Positions 53,726 to 63,930 of a stretch of DNA of 64,000 nucleotides are shown piece by piece. The position numbers were made by a program, and so were the translations under genes. Source of the DNA: Hygrocybe punicea (taxonomy: Eukaryota > Basidiomycota > Agaricomycetes > Agaricales > Hygrophoraceae); contig OY744472.1 of NCBI GenBank assembly GCA_963556145.1, positions 5,642,001 to 5,706,000 of the forward strand, written 5' to 3'. Under the pieces are notes generated by a model. The model saw only the letters and a program-made list of their open reading frames with translations. It had not been told where the DNA came from and made no database searches. The first letter of the stretch is position 1, and every line of letters starts with the position of its first letter.

Positions 53726-56560
53726 ATGGTCCTCGGAGACGGGATTCGCCGTAACATCGTCTCCGTTTCTCCAGAAGAGCGGGCGTTCCTACGTGATGCC
53801 ATCATCCAACTCAACAAACAGTTCTACCCCGGCAACCGAAACGACAGCCCAGCTGGCGGAGTGACCAAGTGGTTTAAACAAGACGAGATTCACGCCCATT
53901 CTCATGTCCATAATTGTCCTGCTTTTTTGCCGTGGCATCGTGAACTCGTGAACAGATTCGAGCAGCTGATCCGGAGCGTTAATCCGCAGTTATCTATGCA
54001 TTATTGGGATTGGACGCAGGACCCCCAGAAAATCCCTGATGGCAAAGGAGGGGTTCTCAACTTGTTCACTCCAGATTTTATGGGCAGCGCCCAAGGAGAG
54101 GCCGCCGAACCCTGGCGTTCCAATGATTTCTACAACCCAAACGCATCACCGAGCCGATCTGATTCGGAATTCGACCCAAATAACAATCCCGCAGATCCGC
54201 CGCTTCACCTTGATCGCCAAGTGCAACCAGGCCCAGCTGTACCAAATGACGACGCGTTGGTCAGCTCCCCGGACTTTGTCACGTTCGACCAGAACATGGC
54301 CGGTCCCCATGCTGATAGTCACGGGCACATTGGTGGCACTCTCAGCGATCCACACACTTCTTTTCGCGATCCTTTCGTGTTTTTGTTGCATTCCAACGTA
54401 GATCGCATCTTTGCGCTCTGGCAATTGCAGAATCCCTCCGTGCGTGTAAACCCCGATTTAGTTTACGGTGCGGACTCTCCCACCAAGGGATTTGGCGATG
54501 TCGCCAATGGTGGTCCTAACTGGGGTATTCTCAGTCCCCTCGAGCCGTGGGCAGGTCCTGCCGCCCAGACTTTGGCCACCGGCATTATTGCCAACGTTAG
54601 CGCGACACGGCCGTGGGCTCCCCCAGAAAACGAACAGCTCTCACCAGAGAACCAGAAAAATTCAAAGCATCTGACTGTCGTGAAGCCACCGTACTACGAC
54701 ACTAACCCGATCATCGTCGACTTGTTCAACGGCGTGAACACTATCAATTTTAATGACGTTCCATCTGGCGAAACTGTTATCCGTCCCGCTCATTTCCGCT
54801 TTATCTCATCCTTCCCGTTGACGTTTCATGTGACGAGTGGCCCTGGCTCGCCATATACCGTCTTCACCGTGACTGGAACTATTTCAGTGACGCCCTCCAG
54901 CGACATTTGGACCGATGCTTTTCTGTACTTCTCCGTGGTAGGCGGTGGGCCCAATACGATGCTCCCCACCACAACAGCAACAATCCACTGCAATGAGGCG
55001 AATCGTGATTTCGTCGTCACTTTGACAGGTAACAGCATCCCCAAACCTACTGTCGCCGTCATGATGGTCCTTGATCAGTCGGGCAGCATGGATGACTTCG
55101 CAGGCCAGACGGGTGTGAAACGAATTAACGCATTGCGCGAAGCTGCAGGCTTATTTGTTGATTTGATCCAAGCCGGTGACGGCGTTGGCATCATTCGATT
55201 CGACACTAAAGCTTATCCGGTGGACGACCCCAAATTCCCAGGTCTCCCGGTTACCCTTATCGGCACTGGGGGCATCCTCGATAGCGGTCGTGTGAAGGCA
55301 CGCGACGCCGTTTTGAAACATGCTACGAACCCTCAAGGAACGACTTCCATCGCTGCTGGCGTTCACCTCGCACGCAACACGTTGGCTCCAGTTACTGGAT
55401 TCCAAGACAAGGCTCTCCTTGTGTTCACAGACGGTTTGGAGAACACCCCACCGTTTATCGGCGATATATTGGCAGACATTGACCAACGCTCTTTCGCCAT
55501 TGGTCTTGGTGATGCCCAGCAGGTGAGCACTGCTGCGCTGACAAAGCTCACCAGCGGCACTGGCGGCTACCTGCTGCTCTCAGGGCTTTTGTCTGCCAGC
55601 ATTGACGACTACTACTTGTTGAGCAAGTACTTCATGCAAATTCTGGCAGGTGTCATGAATCAAAACATTGTACTCGATCCGAGTGGCCTCATCACTCATT
55701 GCCGCCGCGGTGACACGATACCCAGCAGGGGAGACGCTGTTCAAACTGATTGCACCCAGATTGTTCCGTTTAATTTGAACGAGGCCGACATCGAGTGCAC
55801 CGTGGTACTGCTCACCGATATCCCAGCCCTCGACTTTGCGATTAGTACCCCAACCGGTCAACTCATCACTCCTTCAAATGCAACAAGCGTTGGGGTAGAG
55901 TTTGCAAAATCGGGTACGAGAAGTTACTACCGCTACAAGCTTCCTGTCCCCATCGGAGGTGGAGCTGGGGGTGGGAAATGGAATGTACTATTGAAGCTAG
56001 ACGAGGGTCTTTGGCGAGAGAATCAGAAGAAGCCCCACAAATCTGATGGCGTGCGATACAGCGTGACCGTTATGACGCGGTCCAACATTCATATGCGGGC
56101 TACCGTGTCGCAGAACAGTTTACAGCCAGGTGCAACGTTGACTTTACGCGTTTCGCTTGATGAATACGGTATTCCCATCGAGCGCCGTGCGGGCGTGAGC
56201 ACCGAAGTGATGTTCCCTGACGGGTCTACCAAGACACTCAGTCTCACCGAAGTACAACCGGGTGTCTTCGAAGTCAGCACCGTCCTCAACATTTCCGGCG
56301 TTTACCGTTTGCATGTCAAAGCGAACGGTGTCAGCCTGCGCGGTGTGCCGTTTACGCGAGAGCAGGTCTTGACGGCTGCAGCCTTTTTGGGCGGAGATCA
56401 GCCTTTGCCGACCACACCGCCGCTGCCCGAAAAGAATCCTTTGTGCTGCTTGCTGGGATGTTTGCTGAAGGAGAAGTGCGTGCATGAATTCTTGGAGGCT
56501 CACAAGCTTGACCCCAAGGCGATCGAGCGCTGCATCAGAGAATGCTGTTCCCAGCGTTGA
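53726..56560 (+). CDS. Tyrosinase / von Willebrand factor A fusion protein, intron-free
   Basis: 944 residues in one exon. Residues about 10-260 form a tyrosinase copper domain. CuA has HAHSHVH and HNCPAFLPWHRELVNRFE; CuB has GPHADSHGHIGG and DPFVFLLHSNVDRIFALWQ, so all six copper His positions are filled. A beta-rich linker follows (about 340-445). Next comes a vWA domain with an intact MIDAS: MVLDQSGSM, GTTSIAAG and VFTDGLEN (about 450-640). Then come beta-sandwich-like segments (SLQPGATLTLRVSLDEYGIP) and a Cys-rich tail (CCLLGCLLKEKC, RECC). There is no signal peptide, so it is perhaps cytosolic or released unconventionally. Tyrosinases oxidise phenols to quinones for melanin or cross-linking; vWA domains bind proteins through a metal. 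Lack of introns among intron-rich neighbours suggests transfer or retroposition. Confidence 0.9.
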   Translation: MVLGDGIRRNIVSVSPEERAFLRDAIIQLNKQFYPGNRNDSPAGGVTKWFKQDEIHAHSHVHNCPAFLPWHRELVNRFEQLIRSVNPQLSMHYWDWTQDPQKIPDGKGGVLNLFTPDFMGSAQGEAAEPWRSNDFYNPNASPSRSDSEFDPNNNPADPPLHLDRQVQPGPAVPNDDALVSSPDFVTFDQNMAGPHADSHGHIGGTLSDPHTSFRDPFVFLLHSNVDRIFALWQLQNPSVRVNPDLVYGADSPTKGFGDVANGGPNWGILSPLEPWAGPAAQTLATGIIANVSATRPWAPPENEQLSPENQKNSKHLTVVKPPYYDTNPIIVDLFNGVNTINFNDVPSGETVIRPAHFRFISSFPLTFHVTSGPGSPYTVFTVTGTISVTPSSDIWTDAFLYFSVVGGGPNTMLPTTTATIHCNEANRDFVVTLTGNSIPKPTVAVMMVLDQSGSMDDFAGQTGVKRINALREAAGLFVDLIQAGDGVGIIRFDTKAYPVDDPKFPGLPVTLIGTGGILDSGRVKARDAVLKHATNPQGTTSIAAGVHLARNTLAPVTGFQDKALLVFTDGLENTPPFIGDILADIDQRSFAIGLGDAQQVSTAALTKLTSGTGGYLLLSGLLSASIDDYYLLSKYFMQILAGVMNQNIVLDPSGLITHCRRGDTIPSRGDAVQTDCTQIVPFNLNEADIECTVVLLTDIPALDFAISTPTGQLITPSNATSVGVEFAKSGTRSYYRYKLPVPIGGGAGGGKWNVLLKLDEGLWRENQKKPHKSDGVRYSVTVMTRSNIHMRATVSQNSLQPGATLTLRVSLDEYGIPIERRAGVSTEVMFPDGSTKTLSLTEVQPGVFEVSTVLNISGVYRLHVKANGVSLRGVPFTREQVLTAAAFLGGDQPLPTTPPLPEKNPLCCLLGCLLKEKCVHEFLEAHKLDPKAIERCIRECCSQR

Positions 56561-57410
56561 TTTTACAGACTGTTGAGCAATGCCATTTTTTTCCCCTGTA
56601 TATGTCGCCTTCTTGTACCTGTTCTCCCGAAACCGGATCATTTTCTATTGATGTCGTTGACCTGTTTGGTTATTCACGGTGTAGGATAAAGATAATGTAG
56701 ATTATTTCACATACCGACATATATGTCTGCAAAGTCCATGCTTAACACGAGACGCCAATGGTCAAACCTCTGATGCAATGATTACCCTATCAGTGTCATT
56801 TGATAAGACGTATATCGTCACTGAGCTTTCGCTGAGATTCACACCGTTTGACCGATCAGATAAGTCACATAGATAGTGAAGAACCTGGATCTACTGACCC
56901 AAGTCTCAAAGGCGCCGGGAAGGTGGCCTGGTAATAGACAGACGACTCCATTTGCTTGTAAGGACTCTTGCATGGCATATGGGGAACGTGACTGGGATGC
57001 AAAATGTGAGTCACTGATGGTCGCAAAAACTTATTTGTTGAGCTCGGAGAGCCTCCAGATCATTCTGTGCATTGATGCACTCCGTTCGATCAACTTTGTG
57101 GTCAGCTCATATGTCGTTCCCAGCCTCCAGGAGTTTGTTGACTCGGTCCCCTCCCTCAACACGTCACATATGCCAGGTCGGGATACGAGGAGGCCCAGAA
57201 CTTTCAGGTGTGGGGTACGTCGACCTGTCGGCAACTAAAGAAGAAATGCTAATGCTAACTCAAGCCGTAGTGGAATAAATAAATAAATAAATAACTTGTA
57301 CACGCAAATTGCAAACTTCAACCTTGAACTTGGTATGCTCTCCTCCATAAAACACCACCAACCCACTCATCTATTATCCAATCGTAAAGCTAGCCGTGTA
57401 TTGTGCTTCC
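56561..57410. other. Spacer
   Basis: 3' region of the tyrosinase gene, short unsupported ORFs, and an AAATAAATAAATAAATAA microsatellite near 57276-57293. The promoter of the MYND gene lies at its end. Confidence 0.5.
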
Positions 57411-59149
57411 ATGGCGCGAAATTTTCCCACAGACTTATCTTACATCCATTCCAGCCTGGCATCGCAAAAGATACCAATGGGCGACGCACATCTAGAACAG
57501 GCCAGAGAAGCCATCTCGCTTGCAGGGACAAGTCTCATTGCCATCCATACCACCTATCACCACAACAAGGAAGCAGTTCCTTTGTTTCTCCAAGATTGGC
57601 CAGATATATGGCAGTGGCTTGCATTTTTGCACTCCAAATGTGTCTTGGAGAATGCGTACGGAGAATTGATCAAGCGCTCAACGGTTACTGCGATTGCTTT
57701 GGGGGTACATGCCCTTTCGGAACACGGCCAACTCCAGAAAGCAATGGCGACAACGCCTGGATTCTTTGCTATGCTGATGCATTACTGGTGCCTGGAAAGA
57801 GTTAATCACGGTTTACCCTCAGATGTTGACGATATCTTCTCGCTTATTCTACGGCACCTCCTCGAAGATGCAAAATCCGAACCCAGTCTGCTCGAAGATA
57901 TTGTGAATGTCACTGAGGGAGGGGTTGACACTATATCTCGTGTTGCTCTCGACCACCTCAAAAAAGCAATCAACCGCCGCCGCCCCGAATTTGTCAACAC
58001 CATACCCCACCTTAACATAATCGACAACTTCGCCTGGTACACCTGCGCACCTCTTCGTGCAGCAATCCATTCTCAGAATCCAATTATCACCATGATGAAA
58101 TCCATTGATCTCCTGGCTGTCAACGCTGCAGAATCGCAGCTTTTTGCAGAGACCTGGGCCATCTCTGTCTCAAACGTCCTCGTAACCGCCGCAGGACCCT
58201 CCGAGGTCAAGAATATATTAGATGCTGGGTTTTTCCCCGATCTTCTCAAGTCAGCTCCAAAACTTACGCACATGAGCGTGGAGATTAGGGAGAGCTTCAT
58301 CAGTGCAATATTTGAATTTATTGGCCGCCACCTCATTTTTCGTTCGATCCTGGCATCATTGCAGAAATCCATGAGCAAGGCTGACCGACTCAGTGGCGAT
58401 GCAGCTATTACGGGGGGCCCACTTTGGGAAGCATGGTTAGTTTTCAGAGATGCTATCCAGGCGCGCCTGGTCCGCAAACAATTTTTCGATGAAGATGAGA
58501 AGATACGTTCTGGTCCTGGGTATGGATGCAGAAGACAGGACGTAAGCCTGGTTTATATCTGCTGCTACTACGCATTCAAGCCCCTTTTTAGTGCCCGGTC
58601 AAGTCCAACAATGCTGAACTTATGATTTGCGTATCATGCAAGACGTCGCAGTATTGCAGTCGAGAATGTCAGCGGTCAGACTGGCCAGCTCATCGGAGTG
58701 GATGTAAATCGATGCAAAGAGACATTGCAGGTTCGTTTGAACTGTAATAAATGTCGTGCTGGCTTTGTTCATAAATCTCATGCCTAGCTGGTGAACATAT
58801 ACCACTCGCAACAAGCGACAGACGCTTCTTAGACTATGTGGCTCGGGATGACTATCAGTTCATACTCCATCCACGCCTGCGACCACTCATGTACTCCCGA
58901 TACCAAAATATCCCGCTATCGAAAATGTGTGCCTTGGTCGACTACACAACCTTTCCTCCGAAATATTCTATCGTTCCGGCGTCATCTTTGAAGTGGGACA
59001 GTCCCGCGGCAGTGAGGCAACGAGATGACCTTTGTCATGCGGCTCAGAAGGCCGAAGGGCAGAAGGTAGTCGTGCGAGCAGAGTACATGCTGGGGACTTT
59101 CATACGGTATAGCACGATGCTGATTTCACTGCCTGAAAGCATCCTGTAA
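57411..59149 (+). CDS. MYND zinc-finger protein
   Basis: A long helical N-terminal region (about 370 residues, ARM-like character, start MARNFPTDLSYIHSSL) is followed by an intron near 58540-58590. The MYND finger follows: CPVKSNNAELMICVSC, then QYCSRECQRSDWPAHRSGC. After another intron the C-terminal part (YQFILHPRLRPLMYSRYQ) ends at 59149. This layout is very common in agaricomycetes, where such genes are in large families. MYND fingers mediate protein-protein contacts, often in transcription regulation. No SET domain is present. An in-frame ATG 15 bp upstream (57396) is equally possible. Confidence 0.75.
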
Positions 59150-59995
59150 CTAATCAGGAAAGATTCCATCGTGCACTTTGTAAATCAGGCGAGGTGTCAT
59201 TGACAACTATTACTAAGAATCCCGAGGCTAACATCGGCCGACGTCTATAACCTGCTGGCATGCGGGGCCTAGAACCTCAGTCAGCGTGGATGGATGTTAT
59301 CTACCAGTACTTCCTTGCTTGGCATTGGCAGAGAGCCTGCTGAAGCACGCCGGAGATAGTCTCAGTCTGCTCGAATCTCAAGCATATGCTCAGGCCCAGC
59401 GGAATTTGACGCGTTCAAGTTGACGTTGACCGCGTCCAGGTTTGGAACTTGACGTGGAAACCGCCGGATTTCGGGCGCTATCATGGGACAGAAGTCGAGG
59501 ACCATGGTAATAGGGTTGGTTGAGCGTCATAAATGTCTATATGGAACGAGGTGCGTCCGAGTAACCAAAAACCGAGTTTATTCGCATTAATCTAAGCTCT
59601 TTGTGTTCAACATTCTTTATTATTAGGAATAAATCATGATGACTTCAGGGCAAGTTTGCGGTAGTTGAGCCATCATGGAAATACGATCGTCTTTCCGGTA
59701 TCCAGGAGGAGCTCGCGTTGGTGCATTTGATACTCCTTGAACAGTCCTCAATACCATCGAAATCCTACCGAGGAGCAACGTGCAGGCTACAAATGGGTTT
59801 GTATTGCGTACGGTTCTGGATTGATCGAGCATAACTGAATGTGTGTACTATTCCAGGGATCGTGTATCACATACGCGTAATCGCTGCAATTGGTACCACA
59901 TGTCATGAAAACCTTGATGCCCAAGTGCTCTGATCAACATTGACATCCATTGTAGGAGTTGATCGCGCTGATGTCGACTCGAGACAATCTAGGCG
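59150..59995. other. Spacer without supported gene
   Basis: Only short ORFs are present. It may contain a 5' exon with the signal peptide of the next gene, but I cannot place it. Confidence 0.4.
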
Positions 59996-60777
59996 ATGGA
60001 GCGCTTCATCTGCCATAAATACTACGTGAACAATAACGGAAGGTCTTCCTCGGTACGAACTCTTGCCATGGCATCGGATTGCATATTCTGGTCCGGCACC
60101 GCACCATTTTGTTCTGGAAAATGTCCAGATTACTGCATTATTTTACAATCCAGCTCAGATGGGGACGGGACTGGGCACACCTGTTTGACAGGCTCAAAGT
60201 TGCAATGTGATTGTTGTCCATCCACGATTACGCTTACCACCATTTCCTCTACCACGACCACTTCCGAGTCCACGACCACTTCCACTACTCCTAGTCCCAC
60301 CACTACGACTACAACGACGACTTTTACTTCCACAACCCCTACAACAGCTACTATGACTCTTCTACCGACTACCGTAACCGCTACAGTAATTGGTACCCCA
60401 GTGTACCCTTTTTTTTCCCCTTGACTATCATTACCGAAACTGACCGCCCGACCTGCAGCTTCAACGGCTCGACTTCCAGTAACTTCACCACACCCGTGAA
60501 AGAGTCATCTATCACGACGTAAGTATTCCCCGCCAGTGCTGCCTCCCCGTATCAAAGGCCTGACCCACTGGCAGGTCAAAAGGCCGCGCCATCACAACTG
60601 GTTTGGTTATCGGTCTCATAATCTTGGCACTCGTAATTCTTGCCGGATGGTATTTCATTATCAGAAACAAGCGCCGTCGCGATGAGCCTGAGGCGCAACG
60701 GCAGCCTCCTGCCAGTGGCTATTCGTCCAATGATGTGAAGCAATTGCGTATCATGATTGGGGATCCTATGTTGAGAT
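59996..60777 (+). CDS. Mucin-like single-pass membrane protein, with a homopolymer frameshift
   Basis: A Cys-rich extracellular module (DCIFWSGTAPFCSGKCPDYC, then CLTGSKLQCDCC) precedes a long Thr/Ser-rich mucin-like stretch. The frame then stops just after a run of eight T (60409-60416). One more base in this run would connect to the continuing frame (TETDRPTCSFNGSTSSNFTT), an intron (about 60520-60576), a membrane span (ITTGLVIGLIILALVILAGW) and a basic anchor KRRRDEPEAQRQPP ending near 60777. Either a real lesion or a sequencing error. It is typical of fungal wall-sensor-like proteins. Start uncertain (59996 or 60068) and no signal peptide is visible. Confidence 0.6.
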
Positions 60778-61158
60778 AGGTTGCGATACTATTACTGTTC
60801 GCTTTATTCCGTAACTATGCACTCTCCTTTCGATGCACTTTGCAGTATCAGTTTATCTAATTGATCACGTGTAATCGCGTCCTTAAATGAAAAGTCGAGA
60901 AATGAAACCTCCATTTTTACGGATTGACGCATGACCACGACCGACTCACGTATATTCCTTCAAATCAGAACATAATAACGATTCACACCAGATAAGCTAG
61001 GCCCGGCCTGCCTTGTGATACACAGACTACGAGGCTTTGTTTGAACTTTAAATTTGGTAAACGGCGCGCTAGCCATACATATGAGTCAAATCATTCTGTT
61101 CTCAATCTGAAGGTACTCACTCTTATTCTCGAGTTGCTCCAGCAACTCATCCCGCCTT

Positions 61159-61581
61159 TCAATTGTCCGGGTCATACTCGTGTCCTGCAGTCCCGGATCG
61201 CTCGAAAAGTTCCCTCGTGTCTGGGTCATATTCATGCCCTGCAGTCCCGGATCGCTCGAAAAGTTCTCTCGTGTCTGGGTCATATTCATGCCCTGCAGTC
61301 CCGGATCGCTCGAAAAGTTCTCTCGTGTCCGGGTCATATTCATGCCCTGCAGTCCCGGATCGTTCAAAGAGTTCCCTCCTGCCAATATCTGCATAATGTA
61401 AGATTTGTCTCGCTGCCCTATTGCGAATGCTTCGTGACTCACTGTTCTTCAGATTGACTGCGAAACACCCAAAGTAAGCACCCGACAGCAACAACTGCAA
61501 TGAGACATACATCGAGCCTACTGAAACGAGGCTTAGCGCCATGAAGCAGAGGGCAGCGGTGGACAGCCTGATGAACATCAT
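61159..61581 (-). CDS. Possible repeat protein with hydrophobic N-terminus
   Basis: 140 codons. A hydrophobic leader (MMFIRLSTAALCFMALSLVS, continuing to about residue 42), a basic spacer (SRSIRNRAARQ), then four copies of an 18-residue repeat, ending just after the array. The layout of leader plus identical repeats resembles precursors of ribosomally made peptides, and a UstYa-like gene follows on the other strand. However, no Lys-Arg cleavage sites separate the repeats, and other frames are also open. Coding status is unproven. Confidence 0.3.
   Translation of the reverse strand: MMFIRLSTAALCFMALSLVSVGSMYVSLQLLLSGAYFGCFAVNLKNSESRSIRNRAARQILHYADIGRRELFERSGTAGHEYDPDTRELFERSGTAGHEYDPDTRELFERSGTAGHEYDPDTRELFERSGTAGHEYDPDN
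61167..61382. repeat. 54-bp minisatellite, four copies
   Basis: Units 61167-61220, 61221-61274, 61275-61328 and 61329-61382 are nearly identical, with the most changes in the outer two. Because 54 is divisible by three, frames stay open and give 18-residue repeats. The minus strand gives RELFERSGTAGHEYDPDT or NFSSDPGLQGMNMTQTRE; the plus strand gives LGHIHALQSRIARKVLSC among others. Confidence 0.95.
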
Positions 61582-61992
61582 GAAGGCGTTGGCGGAATAT
61601 GGGATCCTAGAAAATGTCGGTACCTATTCCTTTCATTTATAGTTTATCAGAATTCTCGCCGTCATTGCAGCATACTTCTCATGATAAGCAAGTTCGCACA
61701 GGCATTTCCGCATAGGAATGTTCGACCCCCATGTGGTCGAATCGAATGAAGGACCTCAGTTAGAACCGCGGTATAAACTTCATACGCTCTGAAGTCCCCT
61801 CGTCGCGGGCTTCCGTATCAAGAGTCTTGGGTTCGAATTTTGCACAACATCTGGTGAGTCGTGTCGCCGTTTTTCGGATTCGATAACGCTACCAATCCTA
61901 AACGAATCCTCCCGAGAAAATCTACACAAGATACCTAAGCCACCCACTTGTTCTGGCCCTGCAAGGCGTTTCTACAACCAATTGTCATCAGC

Positions 61993-62719
61993 ATGCCCAG
62001 GAATCTTGACAGAATTATTACCGACTCCAAAGGACGTCTATGGCGTCCTTCTGCAGTTATCGCCTTGTCGCTTCCCATCTGCGTAATCCTCAGCCTCGTC
62101 GCCTTAGTTTACCAACTTCAGTTACTCTTGCGACGAGAGCCATCGTACAGTAAGTCCACATCACGGCGTATCAGCATGACTAGACCATTCACACAGCATT
62201 CAGCGTATCTTGGCGACGACCGCCCCCGAGACCTGCCACTGAAAGTTCGCATTGTTAACATGAATTTCCACGACGATCCAGTCCGTTACCGACTGAGCGG
62301 CGCCCAAGCTTCGGCTGAATGGAACGAGCTCCGACGCGCAGGTAGGGGATACGTCTACCTCGGCAAATCGTACTTCTCCTTCGGCGTCTCCATGTGGCAC
62401 CAGCTGCATTGTCTCAACCATCTCCGGAACGTAATCAACGTCGGCGATGACGGGTCGGACCACACTGAACACTGCTTCCACTACCTCCGACAGGGTATCC
62501 TTTGTGCCGCCGACACAACGTTGGAGCCCGGTGGACCTTCGATGCTTGCCCGATGGGCAGCGGATCGCAACGGGCGTGAACGTGACGCATACATGTCGTG
62601 ATTGGAAGCAAGTGTATGATTGGATGGATGTCAATCAAGCGACGTGGACGCCGGAGATGCAGCAGCGCATGAAAGAGCCGTCTGATGGCCATGGCGGACG
62701 TATCATGACAACGAAATAA
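61993..62719 (+). CDS. UstYa-like (DUF3328) protein with a frame change
   Basis: The N-terminus carries a single membrane span (VIALSLPICVILSLVALVYQ, about residues 20-45). The conserved pair of HxxHC motifs follows: MWHQLHCLNHLR and HTEHCFHYLRQGILCAADTT. Right after that the frame must change by one base near 62530 (CCCGGTGG) to reach the conserved C-terminal ATGVNVTHTCRDWKQVYDW and stop at 62717-62719. Without it the protein ends at 62601. UstYa-type proteins act in oxidation or cyclisation of fungal ribosomal peptides and other metabolites. The frame break may be a lesion or a sequencing error. An in-frame ATG at 61948 is possible. Confidence 0.7.
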
Positions 62720-63006
62720 TGTGAATGGCAGAGAGGTCCCTGGATGGACTCAGTGTCACTACATGTATATGTTTGTCTGTAAAAGCAAGTAGTTTGTGTC
62801 GCTAGCATTACTTGTCGGTTTTAGGGATTGCAATGGAACATATATTTGTCAATTTTGTGTTCGTGTACAATGAATTGGTGTTATGCACGACGAGGGCATA
62901 ACTTAATAGTGTTGACGTGAGATATTCTCTGCCAATCGGAACGAACTTCACCTTCCTCCCATTAGGGCCGTCTCCGCACGAGTTCAAACCCTGAAATCCA
63001 CCCAAA

Positions 63007-63930
63007 TCAGCAACTTTGACAAAGGATAAAGAGGAGTGAATACATGCCTATCTTAGGCGTCATCTGCACTTGTTTGAAGTGAACATGGCAATTGACGCGC
63101 AAGCAACGTAACTCCACCACCAATGTATCCCCATTGGTGGGACACACGAAGTCGACAGTAGTGGCGTTGGGCAATAAGGTCAGATCGAGTGTGCCAAGGA
63201 GCTCGCCCCGGACGGGGCGAGTGTTCCATGCTAGATTGTCATAGTCGATTTCCACAGCCGACAAGGAACGCCGTTCGGGGTGAGAACCGACGTGCGGCGC
63301 GACAATGGACCAGACTTCGATCTCAGACACATCGCCTTTGACTTCAAGGTCTTTTTGCCTGGCGCTGAGGTCAGGCGGAGATGTCCAGATAAGAGCGCAT
63401 GCATTCGTGCCCAACGATGGGATGGGGAATTGCATGATGGTGGAATCCTACATATGGTGAGCTTGGTCAACATAGACGGCACAAAACACAAGATATATGG
63501 GACTTCAGGAGATACGCACTTCGACAGAGATGACTACCTGTACTCCATCGCCGTACACGGCATCCTTTAATTTCTGGCTGAGACGGACGATTTTGGTTGG
63601 CCACGCGTAATAGTAGTGGTGCGGTATGTTATCAACGATACGCTCCAGTCCAAGATGTTGGTCTGGGTATGGCAGCTTGGCCAGTTCGCTGTCAGCGAAC
63701 GGACGTGGAGTGTAGACAGAAAAAGTGTAAGGGATGAGAACGGTGATAAGGGTACTGAGAAAGACGAGGATGACGGAAATCTGGACGAGGTAGGAGGGTA
63801 GCGTCCCTCTCTCGCCAGGAGTGGTGTGTGCTAGTGAAGGATAATCTTCCTCGAACTCGAGAGGCTCCCCATCAGGATGAGAGGCAAGAGGGACGAAATC
63901 GGAATGTGGCAGTCGCGCGTACTTGGCCAT
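63007..63930 (-). CDS. Type II membrane protein with a But2-like C-terminal domain
   Basis: Exon 1 (from MAKYARLPHSDFVPLASHPD at 63930) has a short cytoplasmic part and one membrane span (YLVQISVILVFLSTLITVLI). After an intron of about 70 nt (GTGCGT...TATGTAG, about 63436-63508), exon 2 encodes STIMQFPIPSLGTNACALIW, EVKGDVSEIEVWSIVAPH and CHVHFKQVQMTPKIGMY. The pattern of a beta-sandwich ending in KIG-aromatic is like the But2 C-terminal-domain proteins of basidiomycetes. The stop is at 63007-63009 if read straight, or about 62984 if a last intron (GTATTC...TTTCAG) is used. Function unknown; similar proteins are common on fungal surfaces. Confidence 0.6.

Noticed and set aside
61167..61382. 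CRISPR-like array
   Set aside because: The 54-bp units are contiguous without unique spacers and the host is a eukaryote; it is a minisatellite.
61720..61860. Possible tRNA (GGTTCGAAT T-loop-like sequence near 61830)
   Set aside because: No matching acceptor stem, D-arm or anticodon arm could be folded around it.
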